Below the pieces are notes generated by a model, which did not search any database, was not told where the DNA came from, and saw only the letters and a list, made by a program, of their open reading frames with translations. A program made the position numbers and the translations under genes. From Planctomycetes bacterium syqfu (GTDB lineage Bacteria > Planctomycetota > Phycisphaerae > Phycisphaerales > Phycisphaeraceae), in NCBI GenBank assembly GCA_020974905.1, contig CP087563.1, positions 2,232,001 through 2,296,000 on the forward strand: a DNA stretch of 64,000 bases, written 5' to 3'. Positions 1-10,700 of the stretch are shown piece after piece. How positions within the stretch are numbered: the stretch's first letter is position 1; each line of letters opens with the position of its first letter.

Positions 1-3
1 GAG

Positions 4-3000
4 GTGATTGACTTGGTCCCCGATGGTTTTGAGCTTGTTCAAAAGAAGAACTATATCTACAACACCGACTATGCTGCGCAGCATTTCAGAAAAGGTGCTG
101 CAGAATATCGCATCACGCTACGTCGGGAAAAGCCAGACAGCAAGACCGTCAAGGCTGCGGACCGATATGCAAAATGGTTCGCACCACAAGCAAACAATGT
201 CGCCAAGTTCTATGACAAAAACATGGGACTTGGAAAAAACAGCGTCTGTCTTGCAACCAAGTTTCCCGGATCACGCTTGGTCGAAGCATATGCTGGTCGT
301 TGGACTTTGAGTGTCAGACAGACCGGGATGATTGGCTCAAAGAAAGAGCTGACCAAGTACTTCATTCAAGCAGACGAAGTTGCTTACGATTCGGAAGACC
401 AAGCTGTCAACGAATTGAAATCTGTTGCCAGTGCCATTTGGTCGCGTCTAAAAGTGATTGCACCTCAAACCCCGGCCCCAAAGCAAACACCATCAAAGAG
501 GACGTCAAAGGCCAAACAGCCTTCCCCCGTGTCAAAGCTCCCCACAATAGTCCCTGCCAAGGTACCAGTCAATCAGTCTGTCAATCTCAGCCAACAGGAC
601 CAGCAGTATCTGGACCTGATCAAGCAGATGGACGAACTCCTGCACCGCGTTGAACAACCGTTACAGGAGTCGCTTACTCAAGTTCGGTTACTCTCTGAAT
701 CGCAAGACAAGATGCGTCAGCAGATGCGTGAACTGTCCAAACTACGATCATCGGTCAACGATGATGCACTCAAGAAAAAAATCCAGAATCGGATCAATAG
801 CACAGCCCAAATCTTGCGCGAAACTGCTGTACAAATCCGCCATGTGATTGCTGATGCAAGAATGACTGCCCTTGAAGCCAAACGTGCCATCGACACTCTA
901 TTCAACAGCAAAGGTTTCGGGGACCTGTACCTTGCAGCCAACACACGGCGAGAATTGATTGCGGCGCGTGTCCTGTTACTGGAAGCACAAATCGCCTTTA
1001 ATTCAGGTGATCTGGATGCAGCTCAACGTGCAGCAAGTTCCATGCGATCCAACTTCCGACTGCGTGGTCATGCCGACTACATCGACGGTATGTCACTGCT
1101 TCAGCAAGGCAAATCACTTGATGCACTGGCAGCATTCCGCAACGCACGCGAGTTCGGCAACCAGTCACCGGGCGCTAGTTTCAAAGCACTCGAGCGACGC
1201 ACCGAAATCCATGTCCTACGGACGCTCAAACGGCTGAGTGCTGAAACGTCCAAAGCGTTTGACGATGATTTATCAAACTGGATCAAGGATAAAGGCGAAC
1301 TCAACCAACCTCAGGACAAAACACAATTTCAATGGCTGGTCGCCCGTTTTCTCAAACGCCCCTGGTACGACACGATCAGCGGTGTCACCGGAACCGGCAT
1401 CGCCGAAGCCGATCAACGTGGCCGAGAAGTTGGGATCGTGGCTGACGACATGGCCGTCAATCAAGTCGGTCTCAACTTCATTATCGCACTGCGCGAGAAT
1501 ATGTCATTGAGTGAAATCCAAAAGCTCTCCACTAATCAACTGCGTAATGAAGCAGCCAAACGATGGGGACGCGATCTGCCTGATGATCAAATCAAACGTA
1601 TGCGTCATGCAATCCATCACGTATTTCAGATGCCAGAAGTCAAAGCCTTGGCCGATGGGACTGCGCATCTAAAACAATCCGCGTTTTCCGATGCACTTAC
1701 CCAACAGATTAAACTTCAGGATCGCTGGGCCACTGCCGCAGATGTCGCTGCCATGGGCGCAAGCATGATCGACAGTTGGACCGTCATAACAACGCTTGCC
1801 CCCTCAGCCAGAATGAGTTTTTCCGGAACCGGTCAACTCGTTCGTACAGCCGATGCCACTGAGCGATTCAAGAACACGGTGACACTTGGTGAATGGTTTG
1901 CCGCATCGCGTCCGGTGGAAGGAGCGCTACGCACACTCAATGAGACAAATGCAGGCCGAGTCGCGATTCGTACTGTAGCCAAGGTGCAGGACTTTGCGGA
2001 TCAAGGCGTGCTCGAATCAATCGCAGTCACGGGTGCGAACATGGTGCTGGATACTGGCGTTGCCTACGCCGCTAAGGAATATCTGGGGCAACCCGGTGAA
2101 ATGCTCGTTGATGCGATGACCACTCTGGGTGTTACCAATCCGCAGCTTTACCAACATACGTTGGAGAAAATGACCCAACAGCGTGTCATCGACTTTGCCG
2201 AGTCGATGCGGCAAAAGGCAATACAACAACGCACCCAACTCTCTAAGCTCGACGAGTTGGTGCAAGCGCTTCCTGCAATCGGCTCCGATGCTGCCGACCT
2301 CGCTGCGTTTCGTGCCAAGCTTGATGGCATCGACCTTGATGTTGATTTAGCGGATCGCGTTGAAGGACTCGCAATCGCTGTTACATCAGGTAACCAGGCG
2401 ATGGTCAAGCAAGCACGTCTGGATCTTGATCGTCTTCGGGCACATCAATCACATCTGGCCAATCAAGCCAACCAAGCTGCGGCACAATTTCGTCAAGCGA
2501 TACCGACACGAAGCAATCCGCCATCTATACCTGATGCAGAAACACCTTCTGCCAGTACACGCCAGACAAACCCAATCGGTGATCCACTCGAGACACAGCC
2601 TGTTCAGACAGCACGCAATCCTTCTGCACAGCAAGATGCCCCCCTTGCCGAAGCAGTAGGTGACCCACTTGCAGCTGAACCTGCCAGAACCATTGGTAAC
2701 CCGTCAACACAACGGAACACGCCATCAAACCAAGCCGTTGGTGACCCGCTGGCAGTCGAACCTGTCGGAACGGTTCGCCATGCAACTGCCCAACCTCGAT
2801 CGACTGCGGGTGATCCACTAAATCAGACACCAGACCGATCAACATTACGCAACACGACTGATGCAGAGGAACCTTCCTCGACATTGGACCGTTCGCGCCA
2901 ACCCGCGGCACCTTTATTCAGCCTGACGTCAGATACGGATCAACTTTTGTCAGAAGGACGATTCACCGAAGCGATCGAATCCTACCAGCGTCAAATTACC

Positions 3001-4209
3001 CAACTTCCAACTGATCACCCACACCGTGCCCGTCTTGAAGCTCGGATTGATGTGGCTCGCCAAGCTCTTGTTGATCGTCAGCGTATTTCTGAAGCGATGT
3101 CACATACCGCCATGCCTACCCAAACACCGAAAATCTTTGATCAGCCCGACAGTCAAGCACTGATTGAAGGCATCGTCAAAGAGACCAACCCAGACGGCCA
3201 ATGGATCCCGGTTGGTGCGGAGATTCCCAGTGCTTCGGACACTGCATCCAGGCCGCGATTTGTGAAAGATGCTGCGGGGAGAAATCTGGCTGTGACAAAG
3301 AACGCAAACGGTATGGCTGGACATCCGGAAGGTCGTGCCGAGGTACTGGCGTCGCTTGTTGCTGAAAAACTCGGGCGTGACACACCGCGAAGTCGTTTAT
3401 CAAACTTTACAATTGAACTTCAAGGCAGCGCACAACGCCTGGTCATCAGCGAACTGATGCCACATGGCATTGAACTCAAAGATCTCAATCCAACCACTGC
3501 CCAACTGCTGGCACGTAAAAAAGCGATTACCGAAGACTTCGTATTCGCCATGTTCCTGGGAGATGGCGATCGACATTTTGGGAATCTACGCATCACTCCG
3601 GATGAGCGATTGATCGGATTCGATTATGGTTTGGCTGACATCCTGCCAACACATCCTTATCGGCAAGAGAAAATTCTTAAAACCGTCAGCCCGATGTATG
3701 AAGAAGCCAAACGCAAGCTTGATGTCTTGATCAACACGCCGGGCACTCCGCAATCTCAGATCGATCAAGTCCGACGCGAGTTGTCATCGTTGCAAGTACG
3801 AACCTTGTATTTTAATCTCGAACGCCCAATGAAAATTCCAAGTCCAACCGATCCTGATTTTACAGCTTTCGTTGAACAAACCATGAACATGCACATGACA
3901 TGGGGTTCGCGGCAGTGGACCGATCATGAACTGTTTGTACGTTCCATGACCTATGAAGATTTTCTGCCACACATCCAGCGACTGGAAGAAGCGATGCAGA
4001 AGCCCGGTGTACTCGATGGGATCGTGAACCAGGCCATGCAAGGCCATCCTGATATCGAGTACACCCGCGAGTTACTCCGCAAGCGTCTTGAGATCATGCG
4101 TGAGGTCTTCAGAGCACGTTATCCCTCTCGCATGAGTATGAACACAGAGCCTGTTTTTCGGCTCATCCCCGGGTCTTATCAATCAATTCCAAGGAGGATG
4201 GCCGCATGA
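4..4209 (+). CDS. Giant coiled-coil protein with C-terminal PI3/PI4-kinase-like domain
   Basis: The frame is open to the left edge, so the GTG at 4 may not be the true start. No signal peptide is seen. Residues 1-150 form an unassigned globular region, and 205-300 look helical or coiled-coil. About 840-980 is a proline/serine-rich linker with four GDPL-containing repeats, followed by a short TPR-like stretch. The last 330 residues look like a protein- or lipid-kinase fold of the PI3/PI4-kinase or actin-fragmin-kinase type: a candidate ATP lysine K1099 (VTKNA), a hinge near SELMPHG, the catalytic loop GDGDRHFGN (D1189, H1191, N1194) and the metal-binding GFDYG (D1207). In that family, DRHxxN plus DxG defines the active site. 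The substrate is unknown. The gene overlaps its downstream neighbour by ATGA, so the two are probably co-translated and may work together at the envelope. Confidence 0.8.
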   Translation: MIDLVPDGFELVQKKNYIYNTDYAAQHFRKGAAEYRITLRREKPDSKTVKAADRYAKWFAPQANNVAKFYDKNMGLGKNSVCLATKFPGSRLVEAYAGRWTLSVRQTGMIGSKKELTKYFIQADEVAYDSEDQAVNELKSVASAIWSRLKVIAPQTPAPKQTPSKRTSKAKQPSPVSKLPTIVPAKVPVNQSVNLSQQDQQYLDLIKQMDELLHRVEQPLQESLTQVRLLSESQDKMRQQMRELSKLRSSVNDDALKKKIQNRINSTAQILRETAVQIRHVIADARMTALEAKRAIDTLFNSKGFGDLYLAANTRRELIAARVLLLEAQIAFNSGDLDAAQRAASSMRSNFRLRGHADYIDGMSLLQQGKSLDALAAFRNAREFGNQSPGASFKALERRTEIHVLRTLKRLSAETSKAFDDDLSNWIKDKGELNQPQDKTQFQWLVARFLKRPWYDTISGVTGTGIAEADQRGREVGIVADDMAVNQVGLNFIIALRENMSLSEIQKLSTNQLRNEAAKRWGRDLPDDQIKRMRHAIHHVFQMPEVKALADGTAHLKQSAFSDALTQQIKLQDRWATAADVAAMGASMIDSWTVITTLAPSARMSFSGTGQLVRTADATERFKNTVTLGEWFAASRPVEGALRTLNETNAGRVAIRTVAKVQDFADQGVLESIAVTGANMVLDTGVAYAAKEYLGQPGEMLVDAMTTLGVTNPQLYQHTLEKMTQQRVIDFAESMRQKAIQQRTQLSKLDELVQALPAIGSDAADLAAFRAKLDGIDLDVDLADRVEGLAIAVTSGNQAMVKQARLDLDRLRAHQSHLANQANQAAAQFRQAIPTRSNPPSIPDAETPSASTRQTNPIGDPLETQPVQTARNPSAQQDAPLAEAVGDPLAAEPARTIGNPSTQRNTPSNQAVGDPLAVEPVGTVRHATAQPRSTAGDPLNQTPDRSTLRNTTDAEEPSSTLDRSRQPAAPLFSLTSDTDQLLSEGRFTEAIESYQRQITQLPTDHPHRARLEARIDVARQALVDRQRISEAMSHTAMPTQTPKIFDQPDSQALIEGIVKETNPDGQWIPVGAEIPSASDTASRPRFVKDAAGRNLAVTKNANGMAGHPEGRAEVLASLVAEKLGRDTPRSRLSNFTIELQGSAQRLVISELMPHGIELKDLNPTTAQLLARKKAITEDFVFAMFLGDGDRHFGNLRITPDERLIGFDYGLADILPTHPYRQEKILKTVSPMYEEAKRKLDVLINTPGTPQSQIDQVRRELSSLQVRTLYFNLERPMKIPSPTDPDFTAFVEQTMNMHMTWGSRQWTDHELFVRSMTYEDFLPHIQRLEEAMQKPGVLDGIVNQAMQGHPDIEYTRELLRKRLEIMREVFRARYPSRMSMNTEPVFRLIPGSYQSIPRRMAA

Positions 4210-5900
4210 GGTCGACCCTACTTTTTCTCTTTGTCTTTGCTTTGTTTGTCACAACTCCCACTGTCTCTGCGGCAGATCTAGAGCCGTCTACGCAGATGGT
4301 ATATGGTCGGTACACCCCGACCCAAATCACCCAAGCCAGACTCCGCAAATTATTCAAAGCCCTGTCAGAATATCGCAAGACATTCGATGCCATGCCAAAG
4401 TCCGTAACCGAACTGCTTGATCTTGGGTACATCACGAATCAATCGGATCTGGTCGACGCACGTCATCCGATTCTCATCCAAAGCATTAATGACGAAGGCC
4501 CTGTGGATCGTGTGGATCGCTTCCGAATCGTACAGACATGGCGTGAGGGGGCCGTTGCCACAACCGATTTGCCCCATCAAGGGAATTGGATCATTCTCAA
4601 TCATGATGGATCGATCGACATTCGACCTGTTGCCTCGCAATGGCTCGGTCGATACACCCCCAAAAAAGTCAGTGATACCGAACTGGAAAATTTCCTTTCA
4701 CATCCTGCAAGTCGACTTGGCGTGGTGGCTTCATCCGCTTCAACCGACACAGGACGCAAAGGACTTGGTGTGGACCGAATCATCCCGGGGTTTTCACGTA
4801 ACCGCATCGATTATCGCTACGATTCTGATCTCATTCCCGGCGATCTGATTCTCTCGGTAAATGGAAAGCATTTCGACACACTTGAAGAATATGCATCTGA
4901 AGCAAAAGCCAATCCACCCGCGACATTCTCTGCATGGGAACGCCCTATTCTGGAAATTATTCGGCAAGGCAAAATCCAAACGGTCTGTGCATTAAACACC
5001 AACGAACATTTCCCATACTTGCAAACAAGCAAGGCTGTATACCAACTTGCCAGAATCTGTATGAGTCAAGTGGGACCGGGCGCGATCAACATCAACACTG
5101 AAAAAAACGACACCGCAGGACGCAGAATCAAAAAAGCAACAACGGATCATACAAGTCAATATCTACATCCGGGCGATATACTTCTTCGCATCGATGATCA
5201 ACCTGTCCCCCAATACCTCCCCAGCTTCTATCCCAAGCCAGCGGGTAGCCAGATTCAACTCACCATCGAACGTAACGGCAATATCCTGCAAATCCCATTC
5301 CCACTGGATCAAACCAATGCATACACTCGCTCGAAAATTCTCGATTCCATCCAGATGGGTTTGCTCGATCTGGACGCTGTACGCAAACGAAGAACGCAAA
5401 ACCCTGAACATGTGGGGATCAATCTATGGCTGATGGGGTTGCATCAGACACATGGACCTGAAATAGCTACTCAGGAAGCCAAACGTCTATATGAATCAGA
5501 CAATATGTTTAAATTCCGTCGATTCAAAGCCTGGGTAGGCCAACTCCAGCGATCTCAAAAGTATCAACAAACCATCGAACTCATCGATCAAGAATTGAAA
5601 AAATTTACACATCACGATCATCTGGCCGAATGTATGTTACTCAAAGCCAAAACACTTACGCTCTGGGGGAGAATTGATGATGCAGTTCGCTATGCTAAAA
5701 CAATCCCAATCGCTGACGAACGATACAAGCAAACAGCCTTTGGTATTTCAGGATTCCTGATGAAAGCTGGCTATCCCATAGCGGTTCTGGACATTGGACA
5801 AGTATACTTGCATGCGAAGCCTGACGACGAAAACCTCAAAGCAGGCGTTGAAATTTTAAAGGAACATATTCAACGTTTAGACAATGCCATGCAAAACTGA
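4206..5900 (+). CDS. Secreted protein with two PDZ-like domains and TPR-like C-terminus
   Basis: The start is the ATG overlapping the previous stop (ATGA), with a strong AAGGAGG ribosome site at 4191-4197 inside the upstream gene. Residues 1-22 are a signal peptide ending near VSAA. Two PDZ-like segments are visible: PGDLILSVNGKHF around 215 and PGDILLRIDDQPV around 320. Both have the PGDxIxxVNG-type carboxylate-binding turn. From about 400 the protein is helical and TPR-like. No protease triad is visible, so it is more likely an adaptor or scaffold than a DegP-type protease. It is tightly coupled to the kinase-like giant, which suggests a shared pathway, but the function is unknown. Confidence 0.75.
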   Translation: MRSTLLFLFVFALFVTTPTVSAADLEPSTQMVYGRYTPTQITQARLRKLFKALSEYRKTFDAMPKSVTELLDLGYITNQSDLVDARHPILIQSINDEGPVDRVDRFRIVQTWREGAVATTDLPHQGNWIILNHDGSIDIRPVASQWLGRYTPKKVSDTELENFLSHPASRLGVVASSASTDTGRKGLGVDRIIPGFSRNRIDYRYDSDLIPGDLILSVNGKHFDTLEEYASEAKANPPATFSAWERPILEIIRQGKIQTVCALNTNEHFPYLQTSKAVYQLARICMSQVGPGAININTEKNDTAGRRIKKATTDHTSQYLHPGDILLRIDDQPVPQYLPSFYPKPAGSQIQLTIERNGNILQIPFPLDQTNAYTRSKILDSIQMGLLDLDAVRKRRTQNPEHVGINLWLMGLHQTHGPEIATQEAKRLYESDNMFKFRRFKAWVGQLQRSQKYQQTIELIDQELKKFTHHDHLAECMLLKAKTLTLWGRIDDAVRYAKTIPIADERYKQTAFGISGFLMKAGYPIAVLDIGQVYLHAKPDDENLKAGVEILKEHIQRLDNAMQN

Positions 5901-6297
5901 TGATGGCAGGTTGGCAATCAATGCGATGCCACGATATCAGTTGCACATTCAGATACATCCTCGAAATCTTCAATCAAACCCATGATCAGTTGCCACTCTT
6001 ATCACTTATTACTGTCCATAAAATCGAGGATATTGTAAATTCTGATCGAAAATGGAAGTGTTAATTCGTAGAAGTGTTGAAACGCTCTTTTGGTAAACCA
6101 GCAGGTTGGTCCGGCAGCATCCATTCCAACTCAGCGGGACTACAACAAATTCTGGAAGTCGTGACATACCCCCTCGTTGACCGGATACGTCACGCCGATG
6201 TACGTATCTTAATTTTTCAAACGGCAGTTCGTGCCGACGTTACCTACTATCTCCAGCGGAACCTCATCTTTGTGATCTGTCGCAAAGGAACTTTGCA
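5901..6297. other. Intergenic decay zone, no intact gene
   Basis: I see no convincing gene between the PDZ protein and the pseudopilin remnant. Short open frames here have no recognisable motif. Reverse-strand fragments might be the eroded 3' part of the dead pseudopilin gene next door, but this cannot be shown by eye. Confidence 0.4.
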
Positions 6298-6452
6298 TCA
6301 CGAAAATCTGATGATGATTAGACAGACAGCCTGTACGAAACGCAACCTTGCGTATAGCCCAGGAGGATGGAGATCAATAAAACCACAATCGAGATAACAA
6401 CCAACAGTTCGATTCAAGTAAAACCCTTTTGATTGTTTTGAGTCATATGCAT
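6298..6452 (-). pseudogene. Decayed pseudopilin (prepilin-type) gene, 5' part
   Basis: Reading leftwards from the ATG at 6452 gives MHMTQNNQKGFT, then a stop codon, then [18 protein letters not shown], the unmistakable N-terminus of the planctomycete pseudopilins found intact elsewhere in this window. The stop replaces the conserved Leu of FTLIE, and an indel close by shifts the frame again after ISILL. The following 300 bases hold no open continuation. The gene is therefore dead. It lies back to back with the LacI remnant, which suggests that a whole regulator/pseudopilin cassette has eroded. Confidence 0.75.
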
Positions 6453-6579
6453 TTCGTTTCAACCATGATATAAATTGACAGGTAAAATTAAATAATATTT
6501 TATTCCAATTTTTTTGAACCGACCTACGATATGAAGGTGGCCCAAGTGGCTTGACTGCTGACTTCATATTCATTTCGAG

Positions 6580-7195
6580 GATATAAGGCGTCTTTTTTTA
6601 CCACGATTGCAAAAGAAGCTGGCGCCTCAACTGCCACGGTGTCGCTGGTCGCCAACAACAAAGGCAAGATCTCTGAAGCGACGCGAAAGCGTGTTAAAAG
6701 TCTGCTGGATCACTATCAGTTTCAGCCCCGCTCATCTCAACCGGGCAAGTCCAAGACAACAGCCAAAACACAAGCAAGCAAGATAGGGACGATCTGTGTC
6801 GCCCGCCCGTAGTTAACGTCGGATCAAGACTGCGAGCCTGCGGGTGTCTACCGTTTCTGCTCACAGGCTTTGCAAGAAAAGATCCTCAAACGCAAAGACA
6901 ACTTCTGCTTTGTCACCGGCGATCTCTTTGCCAAGAACAATCTGATTTTTTCAGCATGGCATCAAGGATGAACTTTCCCAGGGCCTCATTCTCATGGGTG
7001 TCGAAGATGAAGACAGCTATGTGGACGCGGCACTTTGCAGTCGCATCCCACTGGTGCTTTTGAATCGTCGGTCGTAACACGGCGAATTCAGTACCGTTGG
7101 CTAGGACAACTTCGGTGGCGGTCGTCTCATTGCCAAGCATCTCATCGAACTGGGGCACAAACACATCGACATCATTGCCCCAAAAAGCAGTTCTT
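6580..7195 (+). pseudogene. Decayed LacI-family regulator
   Basis: From 6603 the frame reads TIAKEAGASTATVSLVANN and continues into KISEATRKRVKSLLDHYQF, which is a LacI-type helix-turn-helix. The frame then meets a stop near 6812. Later pieces in shifted frames still resemble the sugar-binding domain: GLILMGVEDEDSY, RIPLVLLNRRS and GGRLIAKHLIELGHKHIDI. At least one stop and two frameshifts separate them, so no working repressor can be made. Confidence 0.75.
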
Positions 7196-7215
7196 AAATT
7201 TCACAATACACCGAA

Positions 7216-7241
7216 ACACGGTAGGTAGGTAGGTAGGTAAG
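7216..7241. repeat. Short GGTA tandem repeat
   Basis: The tetranucleotide GGTA is repeated about five times here, between the LacI remnant and the next eroded frame. It is a simple repeat of the kind produced by slippage, and no role is evident. Confidence 0.6.
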
Positions 7242-7251
7242 CAGGGAGGTT

Positions 7252-7610
7252 TTGAATTTGAACTCGGCCCCCTTGATCTCAAACCAGCGTTCAACTATGA
7301 ACTGGCATCCCATCGGTCAAGGGGAAGTTTGGACGACCACCGCTCCCTGGTTTGAAGGGGTGCATACCGACTCTCTTGGGTTATGCGCGCAATTGTGGGA
7401 TTACCTGATCAGCCAAGTCCAACCGGTTCAAGTCGAAGGCTTACCTGCAGAATGGGCACGGCTAACACTGATGATGCAACGCATGTCCTCATCGTCAATC
7501 ATGACCCGATTCTCTGGCTAGGTCATGTCAAAGTCATTACTGAAATCGCATCAGCAACAAGTCTGTTGAACAAACAACCAATGCTAATGGTTAACAACCG
7601 AATCACATGA
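7252..7610 (+). pseudogene. Unidentified frameshifted gene remnant
   Basis: Two overlapping frames each carry protein-like sequence: WHPIGQGEVWTTTAPWFEG and GLCAQLWDYLISQV in the first, and THVLIVNHDPILWLGHVKV in the second. The switch is near 7450. The composition suggests a beta-rich, possibly carbohydrate-active protein, but I cannot name the family. Stops bound it on both sides. Confidence 0.35.
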
Positions 7611-7759
7611 ACCATCGCGGCATATGATCTGGCCATCATCAAGAATCAATGATTCACCGATGGGGAAGTGGCGACTACTTTTTTGAATGACTCTTAGCCT
7701 GCCTAATGCACACAAGATAACCTGCTGAATCGAGAAGGCGATCATTTCAATATCCATTT

Positions 7760-10700
7760 TTATTTATTTGGATAAGCAACCAACTTGATCTTACCGAACC
7801 CTGCAGGATCTTTACCATCCAGAATACCGTTAAAAATGCGAAGTGCACGGCGTGGAACCTTAGTGTCTTTATCATTAACAACCATGCTAAAACCAATTTC
7901 AGTTCCGGATTCAGGGCATGCATCCAACCCCAAAATCTTCCAGGGAAACTGACAAACATAGGATGTTATTCTGGACTTTGAATCGCGTGTAATGTGAACT
8001 TGACGCATCAGGGTTTCATGAAGTCCCTGTCTTAATCCCGGCACATATGCACGCCAACACCACACCACAGGTGCGTTCTCTGTTGGCAATGCCAGACCAA
8101 ACTCCGAGATACGATGTCCATTCAATCCGTTGCCGACATTGTTGGGTTGCCATGGTTTTTCAGCATCGACATCAAAGGCAACTTGAATTGAATCTTCCTT
8201 CCATATCGCATCCTCAAGTAAATTTGCAACATGTTCATCGTCATGAACATCAACCTGTAAATGCAAGCCATCAGGCGTTGCTAACATCTTTAACGATGCT
8301 GAACAATCCGTCGTAGCAATCGATCCGGGCCATGGCCCCCAATCTGATAGGTCAACCGCTTTAACTTGCTGCCAGTTTACTTCGGTGGATGAGCTGTTAA
8401 TCATCAAACACTGGACGAATGTCACATCAATTGGTTCAGACACCTGCCAGCGAATTGGTGAATCAATGGCCAATTCGACTGTTCCTTGATAGCGTTTACC
8501 CAATTCAATGAAATGCAACGCAACAGCGTGCTGACTCGTCTGCCCTGCTTTGAGTTCGATTGTTTGTGCGGGTAAATCAAGACCGGGCACATTGAATGTC
8601 AATCTGGCATCAACAGCTTGAGATGCCAGAGAAACAATATTGATTTCAATCTCTGGCAATAATTGATCGGATTTCCCTTGTGAAGATTCAACCGTCATAC
8701 TCACTGGGCCACATACCGTTACAGGTTGGTTGATCCATGATTGCTTGTTGCGGATAAGTAATTGATATTCACCGAGCGGAGCTGTTTCAGAAATGACCAA
8801 CTTCGAACCGACAGTCTTGATTGGAGCAGGCAACATGCAGCCATCGAATTCGATCGGCAAAATGCTGCCGGGCATCAGCCGTTTGGACTCGTGTGAAACC
8901 ATGTTTGTCAAGGGGTTTTCAGAAAAAACAAGATAGATTGGGCTTGGTGACAGGGTGACGCTGTGACTGTTCACGGGTACATTACGACCGCACATGTCAA
9001 CCATTTGCAATGGTTGATGCGGTAATTGCAATGTCGATTCACCTGCGGTATCCCAGGCAGCAACGAGATATTGATCCTGTCGTTTAAATCCCACCCAGTT
9101 GACGGATGGCGAGAGTTTAAGCCACTGCCCACCGTCTCGAATGGTACTCATCTGCTTGAGCAAAGTCGTAAATGCAGAATAGGTTGGCGTGGGTGTGTAG
9201 TCAGCATGCACCATGGCATAGCTTGTGCCTTTGCCGGCCTTGGCGTAGCGTCCGCAGAAGTAGACCAGACCATCAATATCCAACGCCGTAGTGAGAATCA
9301 GCGAACGTGCACAGTAACGTGCCTTGGTTATTTCATCGACAGGTGTTTGCCAATCACCGGGTGGTGTGGTCCAACCGAACTCGGTCAGATAGATGGGCAT
9401 GTCATCTTTGCCGGTGCTTTGCATGTACTGTTTGAGCTCGGTAATGCGTTGGATAAAATCGCCCTCAGGTGCGGTGCCGTTGACGTAGGCATGAATCACC
9501 AGGCAATCCAAGCCATCGAGAATCCCCATCTGGGCATACTCTTTAAAATCGTCCATGCGAATCGAGTAAAAGCCCGGGCCGCCGATCACAGCTTCAGGTC
9601 TTGCACGTCGCACGGCACGTGTAAAAGTCTGCACATAACGAACCAACTCCTGTTTGGTCCCACGCCAATGCGCATCAGGCTCGTTGTACACCGTCACCAC
9701 ATCAGGTAACGGGTTGCATGCTTTGGCCCAAGTTTCGATGGTTTTCTCAAACAAGCCCCAATCACGCGGAGGATACAGGCCATGATCATGCTTGACATGT
9801 GGGGGCTCAAGCCATGTGGGTAAAGTGCCGTTCATGGCCCAGAGTCTGAACATTTTGCTTGGCCAACCACTGTTACCTGACACTTGTGGTTGCCCCGCTG
9901 CGTCCAGCGTCATGTGATTGATTTTCCAGAACCCCCAATCCATTCGCGCACCGGTCTTGACGGCCCAGTCTTCTGAGCCATGCACACGCATCACCCCATA
10001 ACGCGATTTCTGACGCACGGATTCATCAAGCTGCAGACCGATGACTGCAGCACGGGTCTGTGTTTGAATCTGCTGGCCGTCCTGATAAGACGCATCAACG
10101 GAGATCTGGTAATACCCCAACGTCGGAAGATCAATCTCCAGATTGTTCATCCCCGGCTGGATATGTTTTTCATCAATGAGTTGATCCAACTCATCATGCA
10201 ACTGCACCCGTCCTGCAAGCAACTGATCTGGATATGCAGGCTTGATGCTCAACCTGCCTTGCGTGTCATGAAAGACATGGCCGAGTTGTTCGGACTGTAT
10301 CAAGTGATTGACCGTGTACTGCTGGGACACGGTCAATTGATCAATCACAATTTTGCCTTTACCTGTTGGACTGCTGACCCGGAAGCATAATCTGGCTTGC
10401 GTTGTCGCATCTGGCAGATGACCACTTTCACTTTCTTTCGTCCACTCTTCCCACGCGTGACGTTGCATCAGGTGAATAATCGTATCAAACGTGCGATGAG
10501 GCGATACGGCTTTGAGCCAATGATTCCCTGCCATCGCACGGACTTCAAAGGCGTCATCGGTCATGTCATGAGCCTTGGCATGGAGTGTGACACCTAACTG
10601 TCGACCCGTGGCAAAAGAAGGTGCCTCTCCGACCTGAATCTCCGGGCCGTAAATGATGACGGGTTGCCTGATGGGTTTATCGAATGTCAGAACCATTGCA

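Noticed and set aside
7216-7241. GGTA repeats as a CRISPR or regulatory array
   Set aside because: The units are only four bases long with no spacers; this is simple-sequence slippage.
9026-9709. 227-residue open frame on the plus strand
   Set aside because: It is the complementary shadow of the catalytic region of the clan-A glycosidase on the minus strand and has no family motif of its own.
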